DNA of 30,780 bases from Prorocentrum cordatum. Lineage: Eukaryota; Sar; Dinophyceae; Prorocentrales; Prorocentraceae. How positions within the stretch are numbered: position 1 is the stretch's first letter; the number at the start of each line of letters is the position of its first letter. The position numbers and the translations under genes were made by a program. A model generated the notes under the pieces. It did not search any database. It was not told the DNA's origin and saw only the letters and a list, made by a program, of their open reading frames with translations. Positions 23,831-30,780 of this stretch are shown piece after piece. The DNA lies in assembly GCA_963575745.1 (NCBI GenBank), contig CAUYUJ010014322.1, forward strand, positions 385,001-415,780. The letters run 5' to 3'.

Positions 23831-26800
23831 TGGCCTCATGAGCTCCATCGTTAGGAGGGTAAGGCGTGGGGGCTAGAAGGCGTCGGGCCGTATGGTCGAG
23901 GCGGCTAAGGTCGAGCGTGACCTGCAGGCCAACATGGGACTTCGCTGGCAAGTCACGCAGATAGCAGAAGTCGGTGACAAGGGATCGCGCCGCTTGGTTG
24001 GCGATGATGTAATCGATGCGCGAAGTGCGGGGGCACTTGGTGACGCGGTCCCAGTCAGGGATATTGCCATATGTGTGCATGGTGTGGTCTGGTGTGCCTT
24101 CAGCGACGTTAAACCATCCGTGCTGCATCATGTGCAGCAGGTGTGGATTGTCGTCGATGTTCGTGTTGGCGTCCATGCAAATGAAATACGGGGCTGAGCC
24201 GACCCTCGCGGCGGCGCAGTCAGCTAGCCGAAACAAGTCGGTGCTGTCTCCTCCAGCGACCCCGTAGAGGCTCGCTATGTAGATCCCAGCGGGCCCGTGG
24301 TTGTTTCTTCGCCGCCTGCGGCGGTGCTGGGTGCAGAGCGGGAGGAAGGCCTCGTGCCATCTTTTCTTGGCCTTGAGTGTGGCGATACAGGACGCAGTGT
24401 CGTCGACGGTGGAGTCGACGATGGCGTCCTTAGAGAGGATGGCGACCCCTCCCGAGGCGCCAGTGTTGCCCTCGACCGTGTGGTCCGTGCCGCCGTGAGC
24501 AGCTTTGCGCTGGGCTCGCGCCAGATCCAGGTCAGGTCCCAGACTGGCATGATATCCCCCGTGGTGTGGATTGGCGGCGTTGGTAGCGATGGCTTGTCTG
24601 GTAGGCTTGGCATGTCGGGTCTCCTGCAGTGCTATGACTGCGGCGTTGTGGTCGACACCTAGAGCGGTGATGGTTGGCCAGTTTGCTGGGAGACTCGTGA
24701 TGTTGAGGCTGACGAGGTGGATGGAGCGACCTGGCCCGTCTCCATCGGTGGAGCTGGGGTTGGCTCGTCCCGCACGGTGGAGGGCAGCCTGGCCCTCACC
24801 CAGGTAGGAGGCTTGGCCACAGTAGGAGCTCATGGCGTCCCTGCAGATTGGCTTGAACGGGGCTGAAGCCGCCGTCAGGCCAGAAGTATAGGCGAGGCAT
24901 GGTCGACACTGCGCCAGGGGGGGTTCATAAACATCGGCAAAACTGCATCGAAAAATCCTCCTCACTCCTGTACCGTGGGGGACGAGGGGAGGAGAGGTGA
25001 GACGGCAGCAGAGGGAGAGGGAGGCGACTCCTCGATCCGTCCTGCCGAACACAAGAGCAAAAGCAGACCAGCGGCGGCAGCTCGGCGCGGCAGCGGCGCA
25101 ACGCGCGCGCATATACTGCGCACGCGACACCGCTGGTCCGTCCTGCGGCGGCGCGCCCGCCCCGTCAGTACCGTGATGAGCAGCATCAGGTGGAACAGCT
25201 CGAGCAGCGCGGTCGGTGGCCTGGCGCTGAGCCTCGTCCATGCCCGCTGCCGTGAGGCAAACGTTGCGGACAGGACTGACTCCACGCGGGGCCGCCGCTG
25301 CCGCGGCAGCGGCTGAGGTGGCGGGAGCGCCGCCACGACTCTGTGGAGAGAGCGGTGAGCCACCGCCGAAACCCGCCGCGAGGTCCTTGACGCGGTACTT
25401 GTTCTTGAACGGGTCGAAGGTCGGCGCCTCGTCGATGGGGACGACCACGCGGGTGGGCGGCGGCAGCTCCTGGTCCGTGGACGGCGTCGGCTCGAGGTCG
25501 ACCTGGCCAGGTTCGATGGCGCTGGCACCAAAGCGTGGCACCACCTCGGGGGCTTGGCCATCAGCCTGAGTCTCGCGGGGCGGCGAGCTCGTGGAGCTCC
25601 CAGGGGCCTTGCGCGAGCTGTGGCGGCTGCAGGACCTGCTGCGCGGGACGCGCCCGCCCGTATGGCGGTCGCGTGGCGAGGTCGCCTGGGCGTTAGCGCG
25701 CGCAGAGTCCGCCCTGCTCGGGGAGCGGATCGGCGCTGCGCAGGGTGTTGGACTGGGCTGGCGGGGGCCGCCTGCGCCGCCCGCCGCCGAGGCTGCAGCC
25801 TGGTCAGGGTCGACAGCGTCAGGGCGGGGGCTGATGTGATGGGCACTTCCGTCGCTGTGCCGCGGGGAGGCGCTGTGGTGCGCCTGGGTGTACGTGAGGA
25901 CGAGCGGGACGAGCGGCTGCCTCTCGCGCTCAGGTGGGGCAGGTTTTGCCTGGGCAGGGCGCAGCGATGCGGCCACGTTTGGCGGGGGCGTGTGTTGGCG
26001 CGGTTGCCAAGCGCGCACGTTCGCATCGCGCCATCCTTCAGGGCGCCCTGTCCTGCCACGGCTTGGTGCAGCCCCCTGGGCTGAAGCCGCAGGGGTTACC
26101 ACTGCGGGCTGGTTGCTGGGTGTGCTGTCATGGCGGCCTGGGTAATGGCCCCAGGCACGCGTGGACCCTGGCACGGGCGAGGTGGCCCGTGGGGGAGCCT
26201 GCACGAGTGCCCGCGGGTAACCGGTGACCGCTGGGTGCACCCTGGCGTGGGGGGCATGGCCGTAGCTGGAGGCGGCTGCTCCAGCCGCCGCGGGCCTGGC
26301 GCCAATGGGGCCACGGTGATAGGCGGCGCCCCCGCCGTACACCGTGCTGCCGCCTGTCGGGACGCGCGCGGGGGAGCGGTTGCGTGGCGTGCTCGGCTGA
26401 CCTGCGTCGCGTTGGTCGCGCTGCTGAATGCGCTGCTGGTGCTGTTGGTAGCGCTGCTGGTCGGCTCTCGAGAGCGGGCGGGTGTCGGGGAGGATGGTGG
26501 GCACGTCGGGCCGCCGCCAGCCCTGGTAGACGTGCTCGAAGGCGTGGTCTGGGTAAGTCTCCCCGACGGGTGAGTATCGCCGCACATGCTCCATGTAGTC
26601 AATGTTCTGCGGCTCGGGGAGCACCGTGATGTTTACAGCTCGCTGGTGCGCTGGTCCATAGAGACAGAAACTACCACGGTTGCTGCGGTCGTGATTCAGC
26701 TCGGCTTCGGTCGTGGCACGGCTCACCATGGCGTCGCAGAGGCGCATGTCGTAGTCGAGAGCTTGAGGCCCAGGGCCGCCCTCGGCGTCCCAGTACAGTA

Positions 26801-29800
26801 CCACATCTCGCCAGCGGGTGCGGGTAGTGTGGATGCGCTCGGCGATGGACTCGCAGACGGTCCTGACTGTGACACGATCCCTATGCATGTTGGTGATGGC
26901 TAGGGAGTAAGGTCGGCGGACCGTTTTGTTGAAGGTGAAGTCCTCCTTGAGGGCCTGGTGGGGGCCGAAGAGCACGTAGCCTTCCCTCCACAGCGGTTGG
27001 TCGGGGGACGGGTCTTCGGGCATCCCCGTTCCTGTGAACCCAGGTGGCCGCCTCGTGCCGTCGGGCAATCCCTGCCTGGGGACGCGCCGCGGCCTCGGTG
27101 GAAGATACCATTGACCCTGGTAACCAGCTTGGCCTGGTTGTGGAGGCTCCCCCCCGGGGCCTGAAGGCGCTCGGGGGGGCTCCTTGAGGTCGTGGTGGGC
27201 TGGCGCGTTGCCGTATTGGCGGGCAAGGATGTGCGGAGGCATCCCTGTGGCACGGACGTCGAACAGGCTGTGCGGACTGGGCGGATGGGGGCACCTGCTG
27301 GAGAGGCAGCATGTGTCGGAGTCCCTGTTGTCGGTGCTGTATGCACACGTCCAGCTGTTGCAAGAGTAGTCCGTGGACCAGTCCATAAGTGCACGTAGTC
27401 CGCTGAGGGCGCAGTCTGGGCACGTTGGTTGGCCCGAGGTGCCGAGCTGCGTGTTGCGGCGGGCCGCACAGTACTGACAGCATTGGAATCGGCACTGTAG
27501 GCATGACCAGCGTCCTGGTAGGGGCGGGAGCGCTTGCTCGTTTGTGCCTGGGTCGTCTGGGTGGGGTCGGGGTCGATCCCACAAGGGCCAGACGTCGGCA
27601 AACCAGGACTGGCCTGTAGTGCGGACGACCTCGGCGGGGAGGCGAGCGTCGTCGGCGTGGCGCTCGATCCACTGGGGCCCCATGTCCGCTGGTACCATGA
27701 CCGTGCGCCACGTGTCATCCGCCTTGACGTGGACTTGGGTCGGTGCCCAGAGCTTGGTAGTGGTATCGCCATGGTCGTGGTGGAGGATGACCCAGCCGTC
27801 GCGACCCGCCACCGCAGGGTCGATAACGCGATGGCCCATGACGGTCGTCCCCCACGGTAAGTAGGCGCCGTCGTGGTGATCGCCAGGGTCAAGCCAGACC
27901 TCGATGCCAGGGGCATTGACACGGGCCCGCACATCGCGGACGTGGAAGGCGAGGACGTGGTAGGCGGTCGGCTCCTCTTCCGTCACGATGTGCTCCCACG
28001 TCTCGATGTCGCTGTTGTCCGAGGTGGAGTTTCCGCCACTCTGCCGTGACGAACGGGAGGCGGATCGCCGTGGGCGGGCGTGGCCTCGGGCGAGGGCGGC
28101 GGCCGCGCTGATGAGGGACGGCATACGGCGGTCGTCGTCTCCTGATGTCGTCGATGAGCGGTCTGGACTGTGTGCCAGGGCGGCACCTGACTGGTAGGTG
28201 CGCGGTGGGCCAGGCGCGGCCCCAGGGCTGGAGCCGCTGGGGCGCGACTCACGTGCGTCGGGATGCCCCCGCACGGGGATGGCTTGCAAGCCCGTGTACA
28301 CCAGGTCGATCAGTGGCTGCGGGTCCAGCTGGAGCTTGCGAAGCGAGACGCGTGGGCGGGGCTGGTTGGGGTCGGCCCTGGTGGCTGCTTCAGTGTCATA
28401 GTGCTGTTTGGCCCATGCTCGCGCTGCCTCTGGCGAGTATAGTGCCTGCGGCGGTGGCCACGCTGCCGCTCTGTCCAGCCTGCGCCGGGTGCTAGCTTCC
28501 TGGTCGTGGGCTTCAGCCGCCTCACGGAGATCTGGATGATCGTAGCCAGCGATGTGGAGGGCGTGCGCACAGTCGCCCATGCCATAGGCTTGTGGTAGGG
28601 CACGGCACCTGGAGGCAGCTTCCGTGGGGGCACACCAGTCCATGCGGATGAGGAGGCCCAGGACCCGAGGGTAGATGAGGCGCGCTCCGTGGGCCTCCCC
28701 TTTCACGAAGTTGTGCCAGTTCTCACCGCGCGGTGGTTGGGTGGCCTCGCACATCCAGAGCGCGATGGGTCCCCACGCGAGGGTGTCGTCTTCGAGGCTG
28801 TATGGCGGGTGGGGCGGCACTGCGTACCACGCGGCCAGCGACGGGTGCACACTCACGTACGTGCGGCCGACATTTGTGCCAGTTCGACCCTTCGCTTCAC
28901 GGCGGGGGCCTGGCAGGAGGTGCCCTCCGTTGACAGCGAGACGGGCCGCAAGGTCGCCGCGGGTCCCATGCCAGAAGACCGTGGGCGCGTCGGTGGTGGG
29001 TTGACGGAGGTCCCACGTGAGGTAGGGGAAGATCGTCTCACCTGAGTTCCCGCACGAGTTTTCCAGCACCCAAGTGAGGCGGTTCGGGGGCTTCCGCATG
29101 ATCTCAGTCCACGGCGCCAGCGCTTGGAGTGTTGGATCATGGGTGAATCGAGGATGGTCATGGAGTCGCAGAGCGTCTTTGATGTCCTCTGTAGACACGC
29201 CACTGTTACCAAGCGCAAAGCCGTTTTGGTACAGGGCGGTGTGGATGCTCGTCGGCGGCACAGGGACCGCTGGGTCGCGCTGGATGGTGTTGCGTAAGTT
29301 GCGCGTCGGTGGCCTAAGGGCTGGGTGGGGCATACCAGGGCCTGGAGGCGCCTGGGGCCTGGCGGGTGATGCGTAGCGTGCTCGCCGTCGTGGTGGCTGG
29401 GTGTCCATGTCGGAAGAGGAACCACGAGCATCTGCATGTCGGAAGATGGACCACGGGCTGTCGAGGGTGCGCTCACGTGTTTCCCTTGCCTCGGCGTCGC
29501 TGCCCTGGGCTGTGGCATCTTCGTGGGTCGGTGGGTTACCATACACCGCGCCGCTCATGGGGCCGTCTCGCGGGGACGGGCTGGTCGATCGTGGTGTGAC
29601 AGACGAGGCTCTCGATATCGCGGCAGTGACTTCGACAATGGCGGCGGTGGTGGCGGTGGTGACATCGGCGACTGCGGCGGCAACTGCAGCGGCGTAGTGT
29701 TCCTGTAGCAGCGGATGTCGAAGTGAGTGCACGTGCTGGCTCTCGGGTTCGTCGGGGAGCGTGCGCGGCATTGTGTATGTGGTCTCATCGCGCGGCCTCC

Positions 29801-30780
29801 TGCTCGGTTGGCAACAGCGGAGGCACCACTGGGCCGTGGATGAGTCCAGGGCACGCGCACAGATGCGGGCTCCTACGTGTCCGACGGCTCCTTGAGCGAG
29901 GAGTTTGGCGCCGACCAGTAGAAGACCGCACACCACTCCGCCAGTGGCAATAGCTCCGAGTTTGCCACTGGCCCATTTCAGGACACCCCCGAGGCCAAAC
30001 CCGACTGCGCTGGCTCCGCCCGAGACGATATCTCTGAGTTTGGCGCTGGTCCACTTGAGAATACCCCACAGTGCGGGCGTGACGTTGTATGCCGTTGTAC
30101 GTCGGGGTGTAATGGGCACAGGTGGGCCTGGTGCCGCCGCTTGACGTCGTCGTCGCTGCCGGTAGCTGGGGTCTCGGCTCGGTGTCGGCAAGTACCCGTC
30201 GATCTGGTCCTTGTACGGCATGGCTATCACGATGGCGTACGTGGCCACGAAGAGGCAAATGAGACAGCCACAGTGTCGTGAGGCCGCTGCGCTGTGCTGG
30301 GCCTCGTAGGAGCCGCTGGCGTCTGGGTTCGCGTCGTCGATGGGGTCGTTGTCGATGTCAGCCTGCCAGTGTTCAACGGCACTGGGATTGGAGTCAGTCA
30401 CGTTAGCACGGCAGACAAGGGTGCGGGGCGTGGTACTGCCACCTGCGGTCTGGAGACGTCCAGGTCCAGCCAATGCTGCAGCAGGGCTAAAGCCGCCACT
30501 GCGCGGGCTGGTTAGAGCTGGCGATGCAGTGGGATGGCTTGTCGCGTCGGCGGCAGTGGCGCCTTCAGCTTCGTTGAACTGTGCGCTGGGAACGGCCTGA
30601 GCAGAGTTGTTAGGCGGACTGCTGTGCGACGGGGGGCGCCCTATGTAGGGTTCGCTGTCACGGTCACGCTGGGCCGTGTCACCTAGCGGTGCCGTGCCGT
30701 TGCGATCCTGGGTATCCATGTCGTCCTGGCTATCGTCCGACGGGTGGAGCGAGTCCAGGGATACGTTGCTGATATCGCTG
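23814..30780 (-). CDS. Giant ORF of element B: ORF1-like region fused to APE-type endonuclease (5' partial)
   Basis: The first Met is at 30719 (2301 codons), but the frame is open to the edge. Parts, numbered from that Met: hydrophobic segment 151-167 (CLICLFVATYAIVIAM); two related repeats at 219-244 and 245-270 (GILKWTSAKL / GVLKWASGKL) followed by a hydrophobic stretch; ADP-ribosyltransferase-like patch about 575-700; a folded region 915-1045; 11-Cys cluster 1073-1143; folded region 1245-1400; Gln-rich 1420-1435; Ser/Arg-rich and Pro-rich disorder to about 1900. The EEP domain is 1999-2301: LNIT (Asn2006), LQET (Glu2033), SLYG (Tyr2152), CMDANTN (Asp2183, Asn2185), RIDYII (Asp2236), KSHVGL (His2262). 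A Met at 24833 could start a separate ORF2. Around 24900-25100 the translation is weakly protein-like, so this may be two ORFs that happen to share a frame. Confidence 0.8.
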   Translation of the reverse strand, partial: SDISNVSLDSLHPSDDSQDDMDTQDRNGTAPLGDTAQRDRDSEPYIGRPPSHSSPPNNSAQAVPSAQFNEAEGATAADATSHPTASPALTSPRSGGFSPAAALAGPGRLQTAGGSTTPRTLVCRANVTDSNPSAVEHWQADIDNDPIDDANPDASGSYEAQHSAAASRHCGCLICLFVATYAIVIAMPYKDQIDGYLPTPSRDPSYRQRRRRQAAAPGPPVPITPRRTTAYNVTPALWGILKWTSAKLRDIVSGGASAVGFGLGGVLKWASGKLGAIATGGVVCGLLLVGAKLLAQGAVGHVGARICARALDSSTAQWCLRCCQPSRRPRDETTYTMPRTLPDEPESQHVHSLRHPLLQEHYAAAVAAAVADVTTATTAAIVEVTAAISRASSVTPRSTSPSPRDGPMSGAVYGNPPTHEDATAQGSDAEARETRERTLDSPWSIFRHADARGSSSDMDTQPPRRRARYASPARPQAPPGPGMPHPALRPPTRNLRNTIQRDPAVPVPPTSIHTALYQNGFALGNSGVSTEDIKDALRLHDHPRFTHDPTLQALAPWTEIMRKPPNRLTWVLENSCGNSGETIFPYLTWDLRQPTTDAPTVFWHGTRGDLAARLAVNGGHLLPGPRREAKGRTGTNVGRTYVSVHPSLAAWYAVPPHPPYSLEDDTLAWGPIALWMCEATQPPRGENWHNFVKGEAHGARLIYPRVLGLLIRMDWCAPTEAASRCRALPQAYGMGDCAHALHIAGYDHPDLREAAEAHDQEASTRRRLDRAAAWPPPQALYSPEAARAWAKQHYDTEAATRADPNQPRPRVSLRKLQLDPQPLIDLVYTGLQAIPVRGHPDARESRPSGSSPGAAPGPPRTYQSGAALAHSPDRSSTTSGDDDRRMPSLISAAAALARGHARPRRSASRSSRQSGGNSTSDNSDIETWEHIVTEEEPTAYHVLAFHVRDVRARVNAPGIEVWLDPGDHHDGAYLPWGTTVMGHRVIDPAVAGRDGWVILHHDHGDTTTKLWAPTQVHVKADDTWRTVMVPADMGPQWIERHADDARLPAEVVRTTGQSWFADVWPLWDRPRPHPDDPGTNEQALPPLPGRWSCLQCRFQCCQYCAARRNTQLGTSGQPTCPDCALSGLRALMDWSTDYSCNSWTCAYSTDNRDSDTCCLSSRCPHPPSPHSLFDVRATGMPPHILARQYGNAPAHHDLKEPPRAPSGPGGEPPQPGQAGYQGQWYLPPRPRRVPRQGLPDGTRRPPGFTGTGMPEDPSPDQPLWREGYVLFGPHQALKEDFTFNKTVRRPYSLAITNMHRDRVTVRTVCESIAERIHTTRTRWRDVVLYWDAEGGPGPQALDYDMRLCDAMVSRATTEAELNHDRSNRGSFCLYGPAHQRAVNITVLPEPQNIDYMEHVRRYSPVGETYPDHAFEHVYQGWRRPDVPTILPDTRPLSRADQQRYQQHQQRIQQRDQRDAGQPSTPRNRSPARVPTGGSTVYGGGAAYHRGPIGARPAAAGAAASSYGHAPHARVHPAVTGYPRALVQAPPRATSPVPGSTRAWGHYPGRHDSTPSNQPAVVTPAASAQGAAPSRGRTGRPEGWRDANVRAWQPRQHTPPPNVAASLRPAQAKPAPPERERQPLVPLVLTYTQAHHSASPRHSDGSAHHISPRPDAVDPDQAAASAAGGAGGPRQPSPTPCAAPIRSPSRADSARANAQATSPRDRHTGGRVPRSRSCSRHSSRKAPGSSTSSPPRETQADGQAPEVVPRFGASAIEPGQVDLEPTPSTDQELPPPTRVVVPIDEAPTFDPFKNKYRVKDLAAGFGGGSPLSPQSRGGAPATSAAAAAAAAPRGVSPVRNVCLTAAGMDEAQRQATDRAARAVPPDAAHHGTDGAGAPPQDGPAVSRAQYMRARCAAAAPSCRRWSAFALVFGRTDRGVASLSLCCRLTSPPLVPHGTGVRRIFRCSFADVYEPPLAQCRPCLAYTSGLTAASAPFKPICRDAMSSYCGQASYLGEGQAALHRAGRANPSSTDGDGPGRSIHLVSLNITSLPANWPTITALGVDHNAAVIALQETRHAKPTRQAIATNAANPHHGGYHASLGPDLDLARAQRKAAHGGTDHTVEGNTGASGGVAILSKDAIVDSTVDDTASCIATLKAKKRWHEAFLPLCTQHRRRRRRNNHGPAGIYIASLYGVAGGDSTDLFRLADCAAARVGSAPYFICMDANTNIDDNPHLLHMMQHGWFNVAEGTPDHTMHTYGNIPDWDRVTKCPRTSRIDYIIANQAARSLVTDFCYLRDLPAKSHVGLQVTLDLSRLDHTARRLLAPTPYPPNDGAHEATNFRH
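23817..24725 (-). CDS. APE-type endonuclease domain within the giant ORF
   Basis: Sub-feature covering residues 1999-2301. All metal-binding and catalytic blocks are present in order (N, E, Y, D-x-N, D, H); only the final SDH block has Lys-Ser-His instead of Ser-Asp-His. Between SGGVAILSK and IASLYG there is an unusual basic insertion with seven Arg (HRRRRRRNN). The domain makes the first-strand nick at the target for target-primed reverse transcription. It is better preserved than the same domain in element A. Confidence 0.85.
24857..24875 (-). repeat. Bulged hairpin H6
   Basis: Core GGCT-GA-AGCC, bulged G, outer arms ACGG / CCGT (4 of 4 pairs; can extend past one unpaired A). Confidence 0.75.
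26073..26095 (-). repeat. Bulged hairpin H7
   Basis: Core GGCT-GA-AGCC, bulged G, outer arms CCCCTG / CAGGGG (6 of 6 pairs). Confidence 0.85.
26271..26289. repeat. Palindrome with 8-bp arms, GGCGGCTG / CAGCCGCC
   Basis: Perfect inverted repeat with a 3-base centre, inside the Ala/Gly-rich part of the giant ORF of element B. An alternative pairing GCTGGAG / CTCCAGC overlaps it. It lacks the bulged G of the H1-H10 family, so it is listed separately. Confidence 0.7.
27285..27509 (-). other. 11-Cys cluster in the giant ORF, probable zinc-binding module
   Basis: Residues 1071-1145 contain Cys1073, 1076, 1080, 1081, 1084, 1100, 1103, 1120, 1125, 1137, 1138 and 1143 (twelve if all are counted), with two clear CxxC pairs (WSCLQC and CPDC). 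The spacing does not match a family I can name. In this position of a LINE ORF1 a nucleic-acid-binding role is the usual expectation. Confidence 0.55.
28219..28243 (-). repeat. Bulged hairpin H8
   Basis: Core GGCT-GG-AGCC, bulged G, outer arms GCCCCAG / CTGGGGC (7 of 7 pairs). Its arms nearly match H1, so these two may be direct relatives. Confidence 0.85.
28505..28526 (-). repeat. Bulged hairpin H9 (weaker)
   Basis: Core GGCT-TC-AGCC, then GCCT unpaired, outer arms CGTG / CACG. The core centre is the reverse complement of the common GA form, but the bulge is on the same side as in the others. Confidence 0.5.
28620..28997 (-). other. ADP-ribosyltransferase-like (PARP/TRPT-type) patch in the giant ORF
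   Basis: Residues about 575-700. TVFWHGTRGDLAARL followed 37 residues after its His by GRTYVSVHPSLAAWYA resembles the H...Y-x-[SA]...A-x-Y core of PARP-type and related ADP-ribosyltransferases (His584, Tyr621). A later strand-like segment (ARLIYPRVLGLLIRMDW) could be a core strand. The third catalytic Glu of classical PARPs was not found. This is a pattern match by eye. The alternative is an unrelated fold with a chance HGT motif. Confidence 0.35.
30481..30502 (-). repeat. Bulged hairpin H10 (weaker)
   Basis: Core GGCT-AA-AGCC, then GCCA unpaired, outer arms GCAG / CTGC. The first base after the core is again G. Confidence 0.5.

Noticed and set aside
25791-25800. GGCTGCAGCC in element B
   Set aside because: The core fits, but the flanks lack the bulged G and complementary arms, and it lies in Ala codons.
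24962-26059. 365-codon minus-strand frame rich in Arg/Ala/Pro
   Set aside because: It overlaps the giant ORF in another phase and has the composition of a shadow frame.

Overview
The window looks like a GC-rich nuclear genome segment from a protist. A dinoflagellate is my best guess, with haptophytes or another GC-rich alga as alternatives. The reasons are strong GC bias, no bacterial-style gene packing, wall-to-wall decayed non-LTR (LINE-type) retroelement coding sequence, a retroelement-borne cytosine methyltransferase and a long (GA)n tract. No rRNA, tRNA, CRISPR or host housekeeping gene was recognised. Essentially all supportable coding sequence is on the minus strand.

Two large LINE-type elements lie head-to-tail, both reading right to left. 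Element B (about 30780 down to 18632, 5' end outside the window) opens with a 2301-codon frame. That frame holds a long ORF1-like part (hydrophobic repeats, an ADP-ribosyltransferase-like patch, an 11-Cys cluster, Gln- and Ser/Arg-rich low complexity) and ends in an intact-looking APE-type endonuclease (EEP) domain. After it come an acidic linker, a reverse transcriptase with an FVDD box, a CCHC-like knuckle, RNase H and a C-terminal tail with a 57-residue tandem repeat and a coiled coil. At least four frame changes interrupt this part. Element B also carries ten copies of a small bulged hairpin, arm-GGCT-NN-AGCC-G-arm', whose outer arms differ between most copies yet stay complementary. I regard this as the most interesting signal in the window.

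A roughly 355 bp (GA)n microsatellite at 18277..18631 separates the two elements and may be the 3' tail of B.

Element A (about 18276 down to the left edge) is unusually long. In coding order it has RanBP2-like and other zinc fingers, a RING-like finger missing one zinc ligand, long Pro/Ala-rich disordered stretches, and a C5 cytosine DNA methyltransferase whose motifs I, II, IV, VI, VIII, IX and X are all recognisable across one frame change. These are followed by an EEP endonuclease with lost catalytic residues, a reverse transcriptase with in-frame stops and YVGD in place of YxDD, a zinc knuckle, RNase H and a Cys-rich C-terminal extension that runs off the left edge. Eight in-frame stops interrupt frames that are coding-like on both sides, so this copy is probably dead. 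The architecture (LINE plus methyltransferase plus RING) is the second main point of interest.

No promoter, spliced-leader relic or polyadenylation signal could be identified with confidence. Function calls rest on motif recognition by eye. No database search was possible.
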